Below are positions 25,686 through 33,758 of a stretch of 64,000 bases of DNA, one piece after another. The notes below the pieces were generated by a model. It was not told where the DNA came from. It saw only the letters and a list, made by a program, of their open reading frames with translations, and did not search any database. The DNA comes from Marinilabilia rubra (GTDB lineage Bacteria > Bacteroidota > Bacteroidia > Bacteroidales > Marinilabiliaceae), in the NCBI RefSeq assembly GCF_003121985.1, contig NZ_QEWP01000002.1:124001-188000 (forward strand), read 5' to 3'. Positions within the stretch are counted from its first letter, which is position 1. Every line of letters begins with the position of its first letter. A program made the translations under genes and the position numbers.

Positions 25686-26591
25686 ATGCTTAGAAACTTA
25701 ATTTTACCCTTTCTTAAAGGTGCTGCCATGGGAGCAGCCAATGTCATCCCCGGTGTTTCGGGAGGAACCATAGCCCTCATAACCGGGATTTTCGAAAGAC
25801 TCATTAATGCCATCAAGTCATTTGATGGAGAAGCTTTAAAACTCATACTAAAAGGAGAATTTAAGGCTTTTTTCAGTCATACGGATTTCTTCTTTTTAGT
25901 ATACCTTTTTGCCGGTATATTTGCAGCCATTGTGTCTCTGGCCAGGCTACTTGAATTTCTTTTCCAGAATCACCCAATGCACGTTTGGTCTTTCTTTTTC
26001 GGACTTGTGATGGCCTCGGTATATTTCGTTGGTAAAACAGTCAAAAACTGGCATCTCGCTACCATCATTTCTTTCATTACAGGTACCGGCATTGCTGTTT
26101 CCATATCATTGTTGACACCTGCTTCAGAAGACCAATCTTTCATCTATCTTTTTTTATGTGGTGTAGTTGCCATTTGCAGCATGATTTTACCGGGACTGAG
26201 CGGTTCATTTGTTCTGGTGCTGATGGGCAATTACCAATTGGTAATGATCGATGCCGTCAACAATTTCGATCTTGGAATTTTAATCCCCGTAGCCATTGGT
26301 GCCGTGGCAGGTCTGATTGTTTTCAGCCGGTTTTTATCCTGGCTAATGAACCGTTTTCCTGATTCAACAATAGCCTTACTCTCTGGATTTATTTTGGGAT
26401 CACTGAGTATTCTTTGGCCCTGGAAGGATGAAATTACCCGGCAGTTTGGCGATAAAGTAAAGGTTGTAGCCTACGACTGGCAATTGCCAAATCTAGACTC
26501 AGATTTTGCACTGGCCGTTGTGTTTATTATCTTAGGAATTTTAAGTATTGCTATTACTGAAATATGGGCCGGCAAAAAAAAGAAAGCGTAA
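25686..26591 (+). CDS. DUF368 membrane protein, PopT-type polyprenyl-phosphate transporter
   Basis: A 301-residue polytopic membrane protein of the DUF368 family. The signature is the first re-entrant/helical segment GAAMGAANVIPGVSGGTIAL (about 11-30). A second related half follows, with MILPGLSGSFVLVLMGNY near 175-192, so the protein has the family's internal duplication. About eight hydrophobic segments are visible. DUF368 proteins (PopT) have been shown, alongside DedA/UptA proteins, to recycle undecaprenyl phosphate across the cytoplasmic membrane, so a role in cell-wall lipid-carrier recycling is likely. It is monocistronic or loosely linked to aroE, which starts 82 bases after its stop. 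Confidence 0.9.
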   Translation: MLRNLILPFLKGAAMGAANVIPGVSGGTIALITGIFERLINAIKSFDGEALKLILKGEFKAFFSHTDFFFLVYLFAGIFAAIVSLARLLEFLFQNHPMHVWSFFFGLVMASVYFVGKTVKNWHLATIISFITGTGIAVSISLLTPASEDQSFIYLFLCGVVAICSMILPGLSGSFVLVLMGNYQLVMIDAVNNFDLGILIPVAIGAVAGLIVFSRFLSWLMNRFPDSTIALLSGFILGSLSILWPWKDEITRQFGDKVKVVAYDWQLPNLDSDFALAVVFIILGILSIAITEIWAGKKKKA

Positions 26592-26673
26592 GAATTGCAT
26601 TGCAAAGGGGGTAAATAAATCGCCTTTAAGTGTTTCAAATCAACATACAAAACCACCCTAAAAACTTTTTGTA

Positions 26674-27420
26674 ATGAAAACATTCGGACTAATTGGTTTC
26701 CCGCTTGAACACTCCTTTTCACAAAAGTATTTTACCGAAAAGTTTAAAGTGGAGAACATAGAAGCCAGATATCTCAACTTTCCAATTTCTGATATCAATC
26801 TTTTTCCGGAATTACTGGACAAGCATCCTTACCTTGCAGGGCTGAATGTAACCATACCATACAAGCAATCCGTAATGGAATATTTGGATGAACTAGACCC
26901 GGTTGCCAAAGAAGTAGGAGCGGTAAATGTTATTCAGATAAAGTGGAATAACAAAAAACCTTATCTTAAAGGATTTAACAGCGATATTATTGGTTTCTCA
27001 AGATCGATTTCTCCGCACATCAGGAAAACTCATAAAAAAGCACTTATTCTGGGAACGGGCGGCGCATCCAAAGCTGTCGCATATGCCCTTTCGCAAATGG
27101 GCTTATTATACCGGTTTGTCTCCAGAAATCCCTCGCATTCATCGCAAGTTTCGTACGATGCACTTGACAACGAGAACATCAAAGACTTTAAAGTCATAAT
27201 AAACACCACTCCGGCAGGCATGTCTCCCAATGTGGATAGCTGTCCGCCATTACCTTACAAAGGGGTCACTTCTGAACATCTTGCTTTTGATTTGATATAC
27301 AACCCTGAGAGCACCCTTTTCATGAAAAAATGTGCCGAAAATGGAGCTATCGTAAAAAACGGACTTGAAATGTTGCACCTTCAGGCTGAAGGAGCCTGGG
27401 AAATCTGGAATCAGGAATAA
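26674..27420 (+). CDS. aroE: Shikimate dehydrogenase
   Basis: A 248-residue enzyme that reduces 3-dehydroshikimate with NADPH in the chorismate pathway. Shikimate-binding residues are in place: Ser14 and Ser16 in EHSFSQ, catalytic Lys64 in NVTIPYKQ, Asn85 in GAVNVI and Asp104 in FNSDIIG. The NADP loop LGTGGASKA follows near residue 125, and the C-terminal segment KNGLEMLHLQAEGAWEIW (about 228-245) closes the fold. It is slightly shorter than the E. coli enzyme, as usual in Bacteroidota. It converges on truA with only 17 bases between stops. Confidence 0.95.
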   Translation: MKTFGLIGFPLEHSFSQKYFTEKFKVENIEARYLNFPISDINLFPELLDKHPYLAGLNVTIPYKQSVMEYLDELDPVAKEVGAVNVIQIKWNNKKPYLKGFNSDIIGFSRSISPHIRKTHKKALILGTGGASKAVAYALSQMGLLYRFVSRNPSHSSQVSYDALDNENIKDFKVIINTTPAGMSPNVDSCPPLPYKGVTSEHLAFDLIYNPESTLFMKKCAENGAIVKNGLEMLHLQAEGAWEIWNQE

Positions 27421-27437
27421 GCGCTGAACCATCTAAG

Positions 27438-28196
27438 TTAAAAAGTTCTCACAAACACTTTTTCAGGATATTTTATATCGGTGAGAAAAAGCCCCTGGCC
27501 CGGAGCTGATGTTCCGGCATGACTGCGGTCTTTTGCTTCAATTATTCCAGAAAAATCATCCACCGCTACCTTACCACGACCTACTTCCAGAAGAGTGCCG
27601 ACAATAGCACGTACCATATTCCTTAAAAAACGATCGGCACTCACAACAAACACATATCGATCTCCACGATTCTCCCAAAAAGCCTTTTCAATATTGCATA
27701 GATTGGTTTTATTCCCCCCGTGAAGCCGCGCAAAACTGGTAAAATCAGAATAATCCTTTAACCTCTCTGCCGCCAGATTCATTAAATCAATATCGGGATG
27801 GAACCACGGCCGATAGGTCAGTCCGGAATAAAAGGGGTTTTTTTGTAAAACAATGTGATATTCGTATGTCCTGTTTACTGCATCGAATCGGGCATGTGCA
27901 TCATCTGAAACCCCGGATACAGAATAAACGGCAATTCCCTGAGGCAAAAGACTGTTCACTTTATGAAGTATCAGTTTTTCCTCAAAAGGCAAAGCCTCCA
28001 GATCAAAATGAGCTACAAAGTAAGAAGCGTGTACACCAGTATCAGTACGCCCGGCGCCGGTGACTGAAACAGACTCTCGAAAAACTTTGGATAATACCTC
28101 TTCAAGAGTTTCCTGTACAGTAGTGGCATTGGGTTGTTTTTGCCAGCCATGAAAATCGGCACCGTTATAGGCCATTTCAATAAAAAAGCGAGCCAT
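27438..28196 (-). CDS. truA: tRNA pseudouridine(38-40) synthase
   Basis: A 252-residue TruA, which isomerises uridines 38-40 in the anticodon arm of tRNAs. The catalytic Asp52 is in GAGRTDTGVHAS. Other family marks are NGADFHGWQKQP (11-22), the SFARLHGGNKTNLCNI segment near 150-165, and RFLRNMVRAIVGTLLEVGRG near residues 190-210. The length is normal. It is transcribed alone on the minus strand, and no TAnnTTTG element was found in the 197 bases upstream. Confidence 0.95.
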   Translation of the reverse strand: MARFFIEMAYNGADFHGWQKQPNATTVQETLEEVLSKVFRESVSVTGAGRTDTGVHASYFVAHFDLEALPFEEKLILHKVNSLLPQGIAVYSVSGVSDDAHARFDAVNRTYEYHIVLQKNPFYSGLTYRPWFHPDIDLMNLAAERLKDYSDFTSFARLHGGNKTNLCNIEKAFWENRGDRYVFVVSADRFLRNMVRAIVGTLLEVGRGKVAVDDFSGIIEAKDRSHAGTSAPGQGLFLTDIKYPEKVFVRTF

Positions 28197-28393
28197 ATTT
28201 CTTTAGTGTATTTCAGAATTTTTCAGGAATAACTGATTCAACAATACAAAGAAACAGTTTATTCCAGATTTTTCCTGAAAAAATATAGAGATTAAGGAAT
28301 TTTTCATTGACACGGAGTAGTGCATTTTGTAACTTAAAATTCCGGATTAGCATTAATCAGGGCCTTTAGAAAAACCATAAAAGAACGATCGTT

Positions 28394-28831
28394 ATGGAAA
28401 AAACTAAGCCCGTTTTCTCTCATAAAGAGACGGTTGAAGCCGTTAATAAAGTCTTAAACAAACTTCTCAGATCTCAAGAACAGGGTGATGTAGAATCATT
28501 TGCCAATTGTTTTGTGCACGACGCCTCTGTTGTTCACATCGGGACCGATATTGATGAGTTTTTTATTTCCTGGCGAGAATATTTTCACTGGGTAGACGAT
28601 GTGCTTCTTTCCCGAAAGGGACAAGAAATAAATGCAAAGGACACACGCATCAGGGTGAGCATTAATGGACAAACAGCCTGGTATTCACAACTTATTGACA
28701 CTTGCTACGAAACCAGGGATGAAATCACGAGAATTGAAGGTTTTAGACATACCGGCGTATTAATCAACACAGACAAAGGATGGAAGATAGTCCAGAGTCA
28801 TGTGTCTGCCCCTATAAATACATCCATTTAA
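28394..28831 (+). CDS. SnoaL-like (NTF2-fold) protein
   Basis: A 145-residue protein of the SnoaL_3/DUF4440 type. It begins with a long helix carrying VLNKLLRSQEQGDVESFANCF and a DASVVHIGTD strand, the usual alpha-then-beta opening of NTF2-like cones. The hydrophobic TAWYSQLID and HTGVLINTDKGWKIVQSH strands complete the fold; the latter is the diagnostic C-terminal strand of the family. These proteins bind or transform small molecules, with no specific role predictable. There is no signal peptide. It is a single gene, separated from the next by 123 bases. Confidence 0.75.
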   Translation: MEKTKPVFSHKETVEAVNKVLNKLLRSQEQGDVESFANCFVHDASVVHIGTDIDEFFISWREYFHWVDDVLLSRKGQEINAKDTRIRVSINGQTAWYSQLIDTCYETRDEITRIEGFRHTGVLINTDKGWKIVQSHVSAPINTSI

Positions 28832-28954
28832 TAAAGGAACAAAAACAGATTCCCCGTTAAAAAGGAATTATTGGGCAATTATGAAGCTGCTGTCAAAAAA
28901 CTCTGCATTAACCTCTATAAAAGTGCATATTTTCATAATCAAATATAATATCGT

Positions 28955-29386
28955 ATGAAAAAACAAGTTGGAATTTGGATGAACACCGACAAAGCGGTGC
29001 TGGTAAGTTTATTGAACGGAAAAGAAGAAAAAATCCAAACCATTGAATCGGAGATTGAATCACGTCCCCACAATCCCAGGCACGTTAAACCGGGATCAAG
29101 AACCGGAACCGTATTAATGGATATGGACAAAAAAATGACACAAAGAAAAAATCATCAAATGCATGATTATTTTGAAAAAATAATGCATTCCATCACTTCA
29201 GATACCGGCGAAATTTTTGTTTTTGGGCCGGCAACTACTAAAAAACATTTCGAAAAAGAATTAAAGAAGCACCCCGAGTACGGTGAAAAAAAACTGGAGG
29301 TTGAAACAGCCGACAAGATGACACAGCCTCAAATGATTGCGAGAATCAAACAGCATTTTTTTCAGAACACGAATTCAAGGTCGTGA
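28955..29386 (+). CDS. Small protein resembling an eRF1/Pelota-type C-terminal domain
   Basis: A 143-residue protein that opens with GIWMNTDKAVLVSLLNGKEE, a beta-hairpin often seen in small proteins related to archaeal/bacterial eRF1-like (baeRF) or host-attachment proteins. The second half has EIFVFGPATTKKHFEKELKKHP, a GP-x-x-x-K helix start like the last domain of that superfamily, then a VETADKMTQPQMIARIKQHF helix. This likeness is from memory of pattern, not a search. Its stop TGA overlaps the GTG start of the pcm-type gene (GTGA, 29383-29386), so the two may be translationally coupled, while a terminator-like hairpin sits just downstream. Confidence 0.5.
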   Translation: MKKQVGIWMNTDKAVLVSLLNGKEEKIQTIESEIESRPHNPRHVKPGSRTGTVLMDMDKKMTQRKNHQMHDYFEKIMHSITSDTGEIFVFGPATTKKHFEKELKKHPEYGEKKLEVETADKMTQPQMIARIKQHFFQNTNSRS

Positions 29387-30138
29387 AGATTATTAGATTT
29401 TTCAGTATTCTTTATAAAATGCCTGCATTCAGTGCAGGCATTTTATTTCAAACATTTATTTTTTTATTACTGTTTGCGTTGATGATGATGGAGGCAGATG
29501 CCCAACAATATGAAGAGGAAAGGGCGGATATGGTGGATAACCAAATTGCACAGAGAGGCATTAAATCAAGACATGTCCTGAGTGCGATGAAAAAAGTACC
29601 TCGTCATATGTTTGTTCCTTCCAATTTGGCCTCAATGGCGTATTCCGATCGACCACTTCCAATCGGTTATGACCAGACTATTTCCCAACCATTCATTGTT
29701 GCATTCATGAGCGAAGCATTGGACGTAAAAGAAGGCGATAAAATATTGGAAATCGGCACCGGTTCGGGCTATCAGGCCGCCATTCTGGCTGAAATGGGAT
29801 TGGAAGTCTGGACCATCGAGATAGTTCCGGAGTTGGCTGAAATGGCTAAAAAAAATCTCAAAGAAACAGGTTATATTGAAGTAAATGTTAAATGTGGAAA
29901 TGGTTTTAAAGGATGGCCCCGCCAGGCTCCCTTTGATGCCATTATTCTCACGGCAGCTCCAAAAGACATCCCCCAAACCCTCGTTGATCAATTAAAAACA
30001 GGAGGAACAATGATTCTGCCTGTTGGCCCGGTTTACAGCGTACAAAAGTTGATAAAAGTGACAAAAAAAGAAAAAGGCATCAAACAGAAAACACTTCTTC
30101 CCGTGCGATTTGTACCAATGATAAAGTCGTATCTTTGA
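29383..30138 (+). CDS. pcm: Protein-L-isoaspartate O-methyltransferase, exported form
   Basis: A 251-residue methyltransferase that repairs isoaspartyl residues using SAM. The catalytic domain starts near residue 45 with the RADMVDNQIAQRGI opening. It carries PIGYDQTISQPFIVAFM (substrate site), the SAM loop EIGTGSGYQAAILAEMG near 122-138, and the C-terminal MILPVGPV strand. Unlike cytosolic Pcm it has an N-terminal signal peptide: basic residues Lys2, Arg5 and Lys12, a hydrophobic stretch to about residue 35, and a cleavage-like ADAQQ. I therefore keep the GTG at 29383, which overlaps the upstream stop; the in-frame ATG at 29419 would lose the basic part. A 14-bp hairpin lies within codons 11-22. 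Confidence 0.88.
   Translation: MKIIRFFSILYKMPAFSAGILFQTFIFLLLFALMMMEADAQQYEEERADMVDNQIAQRGIKSRHVLSAMKKVPRHMFVPSNLASMAYSDRPLPIGYDQTISQPFIVAFMSEALDVKEGDKILEIGTGSGYQAAILAEMGLEVWTIEIVPELAEMAKKNLKETGYIEVNVKCGNGFKGWPRQAPFDAIILTAAPKDIPQTLVDQLKTGGTMILPVGPVYSVQKLIKVTKKEKGIKQKTLLPVRFVPMIKSYL
29414..29446 (+). terminator. Perfect 14-bp hairpin inside the pcm signal-peptide region
   Basis: ATAAAATGCCTGCA (29414-29427) pairs perfectly with TGCAGGCATTTTAT (29433-29446) around a 5-base loop, and the right arm continues into TTTC. It looks like an intrinsic terminator for the upstream gene but lies within the pcm frame and covers the in-frame ATG at 29419. Confidence 0.6.
30109..30137 (+). promoter_or_regulatory. 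Promoter of the HEAT-like gene, inside the end of pcm
   Basis: TTTG at 30109-30112, 17 bases, then TATCTTTG at 30130-30137, which matches TAnnTTTG. The spacing is short for the consensus but within ranges reported for the phylum. Confidence 0.5.
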
Positions 30139-30172
30139 GCGCTAGTTTTGAACATTGAAAGCCCCCATAGAT

Positions 30173-30676
30173 ATGAAATGGAAATACCGGTTAAACAACA
30201 TGTTTGATGAAAACTCTAAAGATTTTTTAATCCAGTATTTAATCCAAAAACCGGAAGAAATTGAAAGTTTGATAAAAATAATGAAAGTAGAAGAAAAAAC
30301 TGCCTGGCGAGCTGCCTGGGTTCTTGATCATCTCAATCAAAATAAACCTCTTCTTTTAAAACCACATCTAAAAGAGATAAATACCATCCTCAAAGCAACA
30401 GAATACAACGGGGTACGTCGCTCATTGCTCAAGATACTTATTACAAACCCATGTGCCAAAAATGACGATGGCGACCTGTTGGATTTATGTTTTCAGTGGA
30501 TTGCTTCGCCCTCTGTTCCAATAGCAATCAGGGCTCATTCCATGCAGTTTATTGTGAATTTATTACCGGCCTACCCTGAATTGAAAAATGAATTTCAGTT
30601 ATCTCTGGAAACGGCTATCCATGATGAAAGTAAAGGTGTGAGTGGAAAGGCCAGGAGGATATTATCCTCACTCTGA
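30173..30676 (+). CDS. Small helical (HEAT-like) repeat protein
   Basis: A 167-residue, all-helical protein from the ATG at 30173. The frame extends to a TTG at 30155, but the promoter at 30130-30137 and the better start favour 30173. Paired helices such as LIKIMKVEEKTAWRAAWVLDHL and VRRSLLKILITNP, then VPIAIRAHSMQFIVNLLPAYPELKNEF, look like HEAT or armadillo-type repeats, including the typical WRAAWxLDH helix seen in HEAT-repeat proteins of this phylum. There is no signal peptide. Function unknown; presumably a protein-binding scaffold. Confidence 0.65.
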   Translation: MKWKYRLNNMFDENSKDFLIQYLIQKPEEIESLIKIMKVEEKTAWRAAWVLDHLNQNKPLLLKPHLKEINTILKATEYNGVRRSLLKILITNPCAKNDDGDLLDLCFQWIASPSVPIAIRAHSMQFIVNLLPAYPELKNEFQLSLETAIHDESKGVSGKARRILSSL

Positions 30677-30764
30677 GTCTCCAGGCAATGCAATTAATCA
30701 ATTGATGTATAAACCAGATTGTAAGTATTGTCTGTACCAAATTTTTATTCGTCTCATTTCTTAA

Positions 30765-30852
30765 TAGATCGTTAGATTTTTAGATCCTTGCCTGACGGCA
30801 GTCAGGTAAGAAGTAGACAAATCTTACAACACTGAAAACCTGTGCATTAACC
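30765..30852 (+). repeat. Dispersed repeat family, copy B (partial)
   Basis: Begins TAGATCGTTAGATTTTTAGA, then CTTGCCTGACGGCAGTCAGG, a small inverted repeat also present at 53085-53104 and, inverted and altered, near 37915-37930. Only one end of the element is present here. Confidence 0.75.
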
Positions 30853-30946
30853 CAAAAAAACAAAGTATGCCTGCTAACAATTGATTACGAGTATATTGCA
30901 ATAGCCTGCCAGAGTATCGTTCTTTGAGATATTGATTTCTGCAGTT

Positions 30947-31038
30947 CAAGGTATCTGACCCTCCTATCTAAAGGTGTCGGACCTTACTGCCTCAAGGTGT
31001 TTGAAACTATAATCCCAAGGTATTGGAAATAGTGTATC
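30947..31038. repeat. Four 23-bp degenerate tandem units
   Basis: Units start at 30947, 30970, 30993 and 31016, each exactly 23 bases, with the shared opening (C/A)AAGGT(A/G)T and then (C/T)(T/G)GA or TGGA. The remainder of each unit differs. The frame is not open, so this is non-coding. Confidence 0.75.
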
Positions 31039-31069
31039 GCAAGACAAAGCCGGGTAAAAAACTCACAAT

Positions 31070-31666
31070 CTAATCCTTAAGCTTGTCACTAAACTTTTCT
31101 TTAAACTTCTTCATTTTTGGATTGATCACCACCTGGCAATATGGCTGAGAAGGGTTGTTCTCGTAATAATCCTGATGGTAATCCTCAGCAACAAAAAAAG
31201 CTTCGGCAGGACTAACCTCGGTCACAACCGGGTTGCTAAAAACACCTTCTTCTTCTAATTCTTCTATAAATTCCTCTGACTCTTTTTTTTGCGCTTCGTC
31301 ATGATAAAAAATAACAGACCTGTATTGGGGGCCCACATCAGCTCCCTGACGGTTTAAAGTGGTAGGATCGTGAATAGAAAAAAATACTGCCAACAATTCT
31401 TTATATGAAATTACTTCGCTATCGAAATAAACTTTCACAACTTCGGCATGCCCCGTTAAACCAGAACAAACCTCTCTGTATGTAGGATTTGAGATCTTAC
31501 CGCCACTATACCCCGACTCAACTTTTGTAACTCCCTGAAGTTCATCAAAAACGGCTTCAATACACCAAAAACACCCACCACCAAACGTGGCCACTGATTC
31601 CTGATTCCCGGAATGTACCATAACAAAACTCAAATTTAACAATATGAATACCAGAAATATCTTCAT
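31070..31666 (-). CDS. msrA: Peptide-methionine (S)-S-oxide reductase, exported form
   Basis: A 198-residue MsrA, which reduces methionine-S-sulfoxide in proteins. The family signature GGGCFWC gives catalytic Cys32. The SGYSGG, SGLTGHAEVVKVYFDS and DPTTLNRQGADVGPQYRS blocks are all intact, and the C-terminal EDYHQDYYENNP segment matches. Residues 1-20 form a signal peptide (hydrophobic, then SGNQES), so the enzyme probably works in the periplasm. No MsrB domain is fused. It is a single gene on the minus strand. Confidence 0.93.
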   Translation of the reverse strand: MKIFLVFILLNLSFVMVHSGNQESVATFGGGCFWCIEAVFDELQGVTKVESGYSGGKISNPTYREVCSGLTGHAEVVKVYFDSEVISYKELLAVFFSIHDPTTLNRQGADVGPQYRSVIFYHDEAQKKESEEFIEELEEEGVFSNPVVTEVSPAEAFFVAEDYHQDYYENNPSQPYCQVVINPKMKKFKEKFSDKLKD

Positions 31667-31857
31667 CTTACAAATAGCTTAAGTGTCTTCAATCACAATT
31701 CAAGACCTTAGAATCCTTTATCAATTAAACCACAAACACCAACCTGTGGTTCAATTCATAAAAATCTTTTTCGCTTTTTAATGTCAATACAGTTTTATGA
31801 CTGTAAAATAAAAAGTTATCATCCCTAATAATGGATTTCAGTTTAACTCCAAAAAAC

Positions 31858-31865
31858 TATCTTTG
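31858..31865 (+). promoter_or_regulatory. -7 promoter element of the YgiQ gene
   Basis: TATCTTTG matches TAnnTTTG exactly. It sits only 12 bases before the TTG start codon at 31877, so the transcript would begin about five bases before the start. No clear TTG is found at -33. Confidence 0.5.
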
Positions 31866-31876
31866 CAAAAAAAAGA

Positions 31877-33739
31877 TTGCATCAAAACTATACTATAACA
31901 GATTGGCTGCCTACCACCGCTAAAGAAGTGAAAGCGCATGGATGGGACGAACTGGATGTAATCCTGTTCTCCGGCGACGCATATATTGATCACCCCTCCT
32001 TTGGAGCAGCTGTAATAGGCAGAATCCTCCAGAACATGGGATTGAGAGTCGCTATTGTTCCTCAACCCAACTGGCGCGATGATTTGAGGGATTTTAAAAA
32101 ACTGGGCAAACCCAGACTCTTTTTTGGTGTCACTGCAGGTAATATGGATTCCATGGTGAATCATTATACCGCCGGAAAGCGACTGAGATCTACTGATGCC
32201 TATACCCCGGGAGGAAAAGCAGGCTTCAGACCCGATTATGCATCGGTTGTCTACACCCAAATCCTGAAAAAATTACATCCTGAAATACCGGTGATATTAG
32301 GAGGAATTGAAGGCTCTTTAAGGCGTTTCACCCATTACGATTATTGGAAAGATGAACTGAAACAAAATATTCTTTCCTGGTCGGGGGCGGATATGTTGCT
32401 GTATGGCATGGCAGAGTATCCCTTAAAAAATCTTGTAAATTTGATGCAGAAGGGAGTTCCCCTGGAAAATCTTCAAACTTTACCACAAACAGCAGTTCTT
32501 ACAAATAGGGAAATACCCCTGCCAAAAAACAAAAACTGGTCTGATATTGAACTGTTCCCTCATGAAGAATGCCTTGAGTCCAAAGAGAAATTTGCCAAAA
32601 ACTTTGCCCGCATTGAAGAAGAGTCAAATAAAATGAGTCCGGCAAGGTTGCATCAGGCAATTGGCGAAAAAAGAATTATTGTCAACCCACCCCTACCCCC
32701 GTTAAGTGAAGCAGAAGTAGATTTTTCTTTTGATTTGCCTTACACACGTCAACCACATCCCAAATACATTAATAAAGGCCCCATTCCGGCCTTTGATATG
32801 ATAAAATACTCCGTAAACCTGCACCGTGGTTGCTTTGGCGGATGCAGCTTTTGTACCATTTCAGCTCATCAGGGTAAGTTCATTGCCTCCAGGTCACAAA
32901 AATCCATCCTCAGAGAAGTTCGACAAATAACTAAAGATGAATCTTTTAAAGGTTATTTATCAGATTTAGGCGGCCCCAGTGCAAACATGTACAAAATGCA
33001 GGGACGTGACCTTTCTGTTTGCGCAAAATGCAAGAGACCATCATGCATTTTTCCCTCTGTATGTAAAAACTTAAATACCTCACATCAGCCACTTCTGGAT
33101 ATTTACAACCAGGTAGACAACATTGAAGGTATCAAAAAGTCATTTATCGGAAGCGGAGTGAGATACGACATGCTTTTGGACCCCAAGGCATCGGTGGAGG
33201 AGCATAACACCCATAATAAGTATATTTCAGAGCTCATCTCAAAACATGTATCAGGCCGACTAAAAGTGGCTCCGGAGCACACTTCTGATCAGGTTCTGAA
33301 GATAATGAGAAAACCCTCATTTAACCTTTTCAAAAAGTTCCATAAAATTTTCAGCAAAATAAACCAGGAAAAGGGCTTAAACCAACAAATAATTCCTTAC
33401 TTTATTTCAAGCCATCCGGCATGTAAAGAAGAGGACATGGCATATCTGGCAGCCGAAACCAAATCTCTCAATTTTAATCTTGAACAGGTGCAGGATTTTA
33501 CCCCAACACCCATGACCTTGGCAACGGTAATGTATTACACAGGACTGGATCCATATTCGCTAAAAAAAGTGTACGTTCCCCGTACAAAAGAAGAAAAGCA
33601 CAACCAAAGGCAATTTTTCTTTTGGTACAAACCGGAAATGAAAAAAAGAATATCCGAGCGCTTAAAAAAAGCAGGGCTGATGGAAGTTAACAAACGGCTT
33701 TTTGGAAAAACCCAACATAAAAACAAAAATCGCAAATAA
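31877..33739 (+). CDS. YgiQ-family radical SAM protein
   Basis: A 620-residue radical SAM protein. The N-terminal domain has the family opening WLPTTAKEV followed by WDELDVILFSGDAYIDHPSFG. The radical SAM cluster is CFGGCSFC at Cys319, Cys323 and Cys326, with the family's SRSQKSI block and VKVAPEHTS-like stretch (KVAPEHTSDQVLKIM) further on. No upstream ATG is available, and homologs begin a few residues before the WLP motif, so the TTG at 31877 is the likely start. The reaction is not established for the family. It is followed after 19 bases by the DUF4197 gene on the same strand. Confidence 0.88.
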   Translation: MHQNYTITDWLPTTAKEVKAHGWDELDVILFSGDAYIDHPSFGAAVIGRILQNMGLRVAIVPQPNWRDDLRDFKKLGKPRLFFGVTAGNMDSMVNHYTAGKRLRSTDAYTPGGKAGFRPDYASVVYTQILKKLHPEIPVILGGIEGSLRRFTHYDYWKDELKQNILSWSGADMLLYGMAEYPLKNLVNLMQKGVPLENLQTLPQTAVLTNREIPLPKNKNWSDIELFPHEECLESKEKFAKNFARIEEESNKMSPARLHQAIGEKRIIVNPPLPPLSEAEVDFSFDLPYTRQPHPKYINKGPIPAFDMIKYSVNLHRGCFGGCSFCTISAHQGKFIASRSQKSILREVRQITKDESFKGYLSDLGGPSANMYKMQGRDLSVCAKCKRPSCIFPSVCKNLNTSHQPLLDIYNQVDNIEGIKKSFIGSGVRYDMLLDPKASVEEHNTHNKYISELISKHVSGRLKVAPEHTSDQVLKIMRKPSFNLFKKFHKIFSKINQEKGLNQQIIPYFISSHPACKEEDMAYLAAETKSLNFNLEQVQDFTPTPMTLATVMYYTGLDPYSLKKVYVPRTKEEKHNQRQFFFWYKPEMKKRISERLKKAGLMEVNKRLFGKTQHKNKNRK

Positions 33740-33758
33740 TTACCAAATCTTTTGACCT

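Larger units (their letters stand above)
30677..31069. other. Intergenic region with a dispersed-repeat copy and a 23-bp tandem array
   Basis: 393 bases without a gene. It contains repeat-family copy B (30765-30852) and four 23-bp tandem units (30947-31038). No terminator or promoter is clear to me. Confidence 0.6.
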
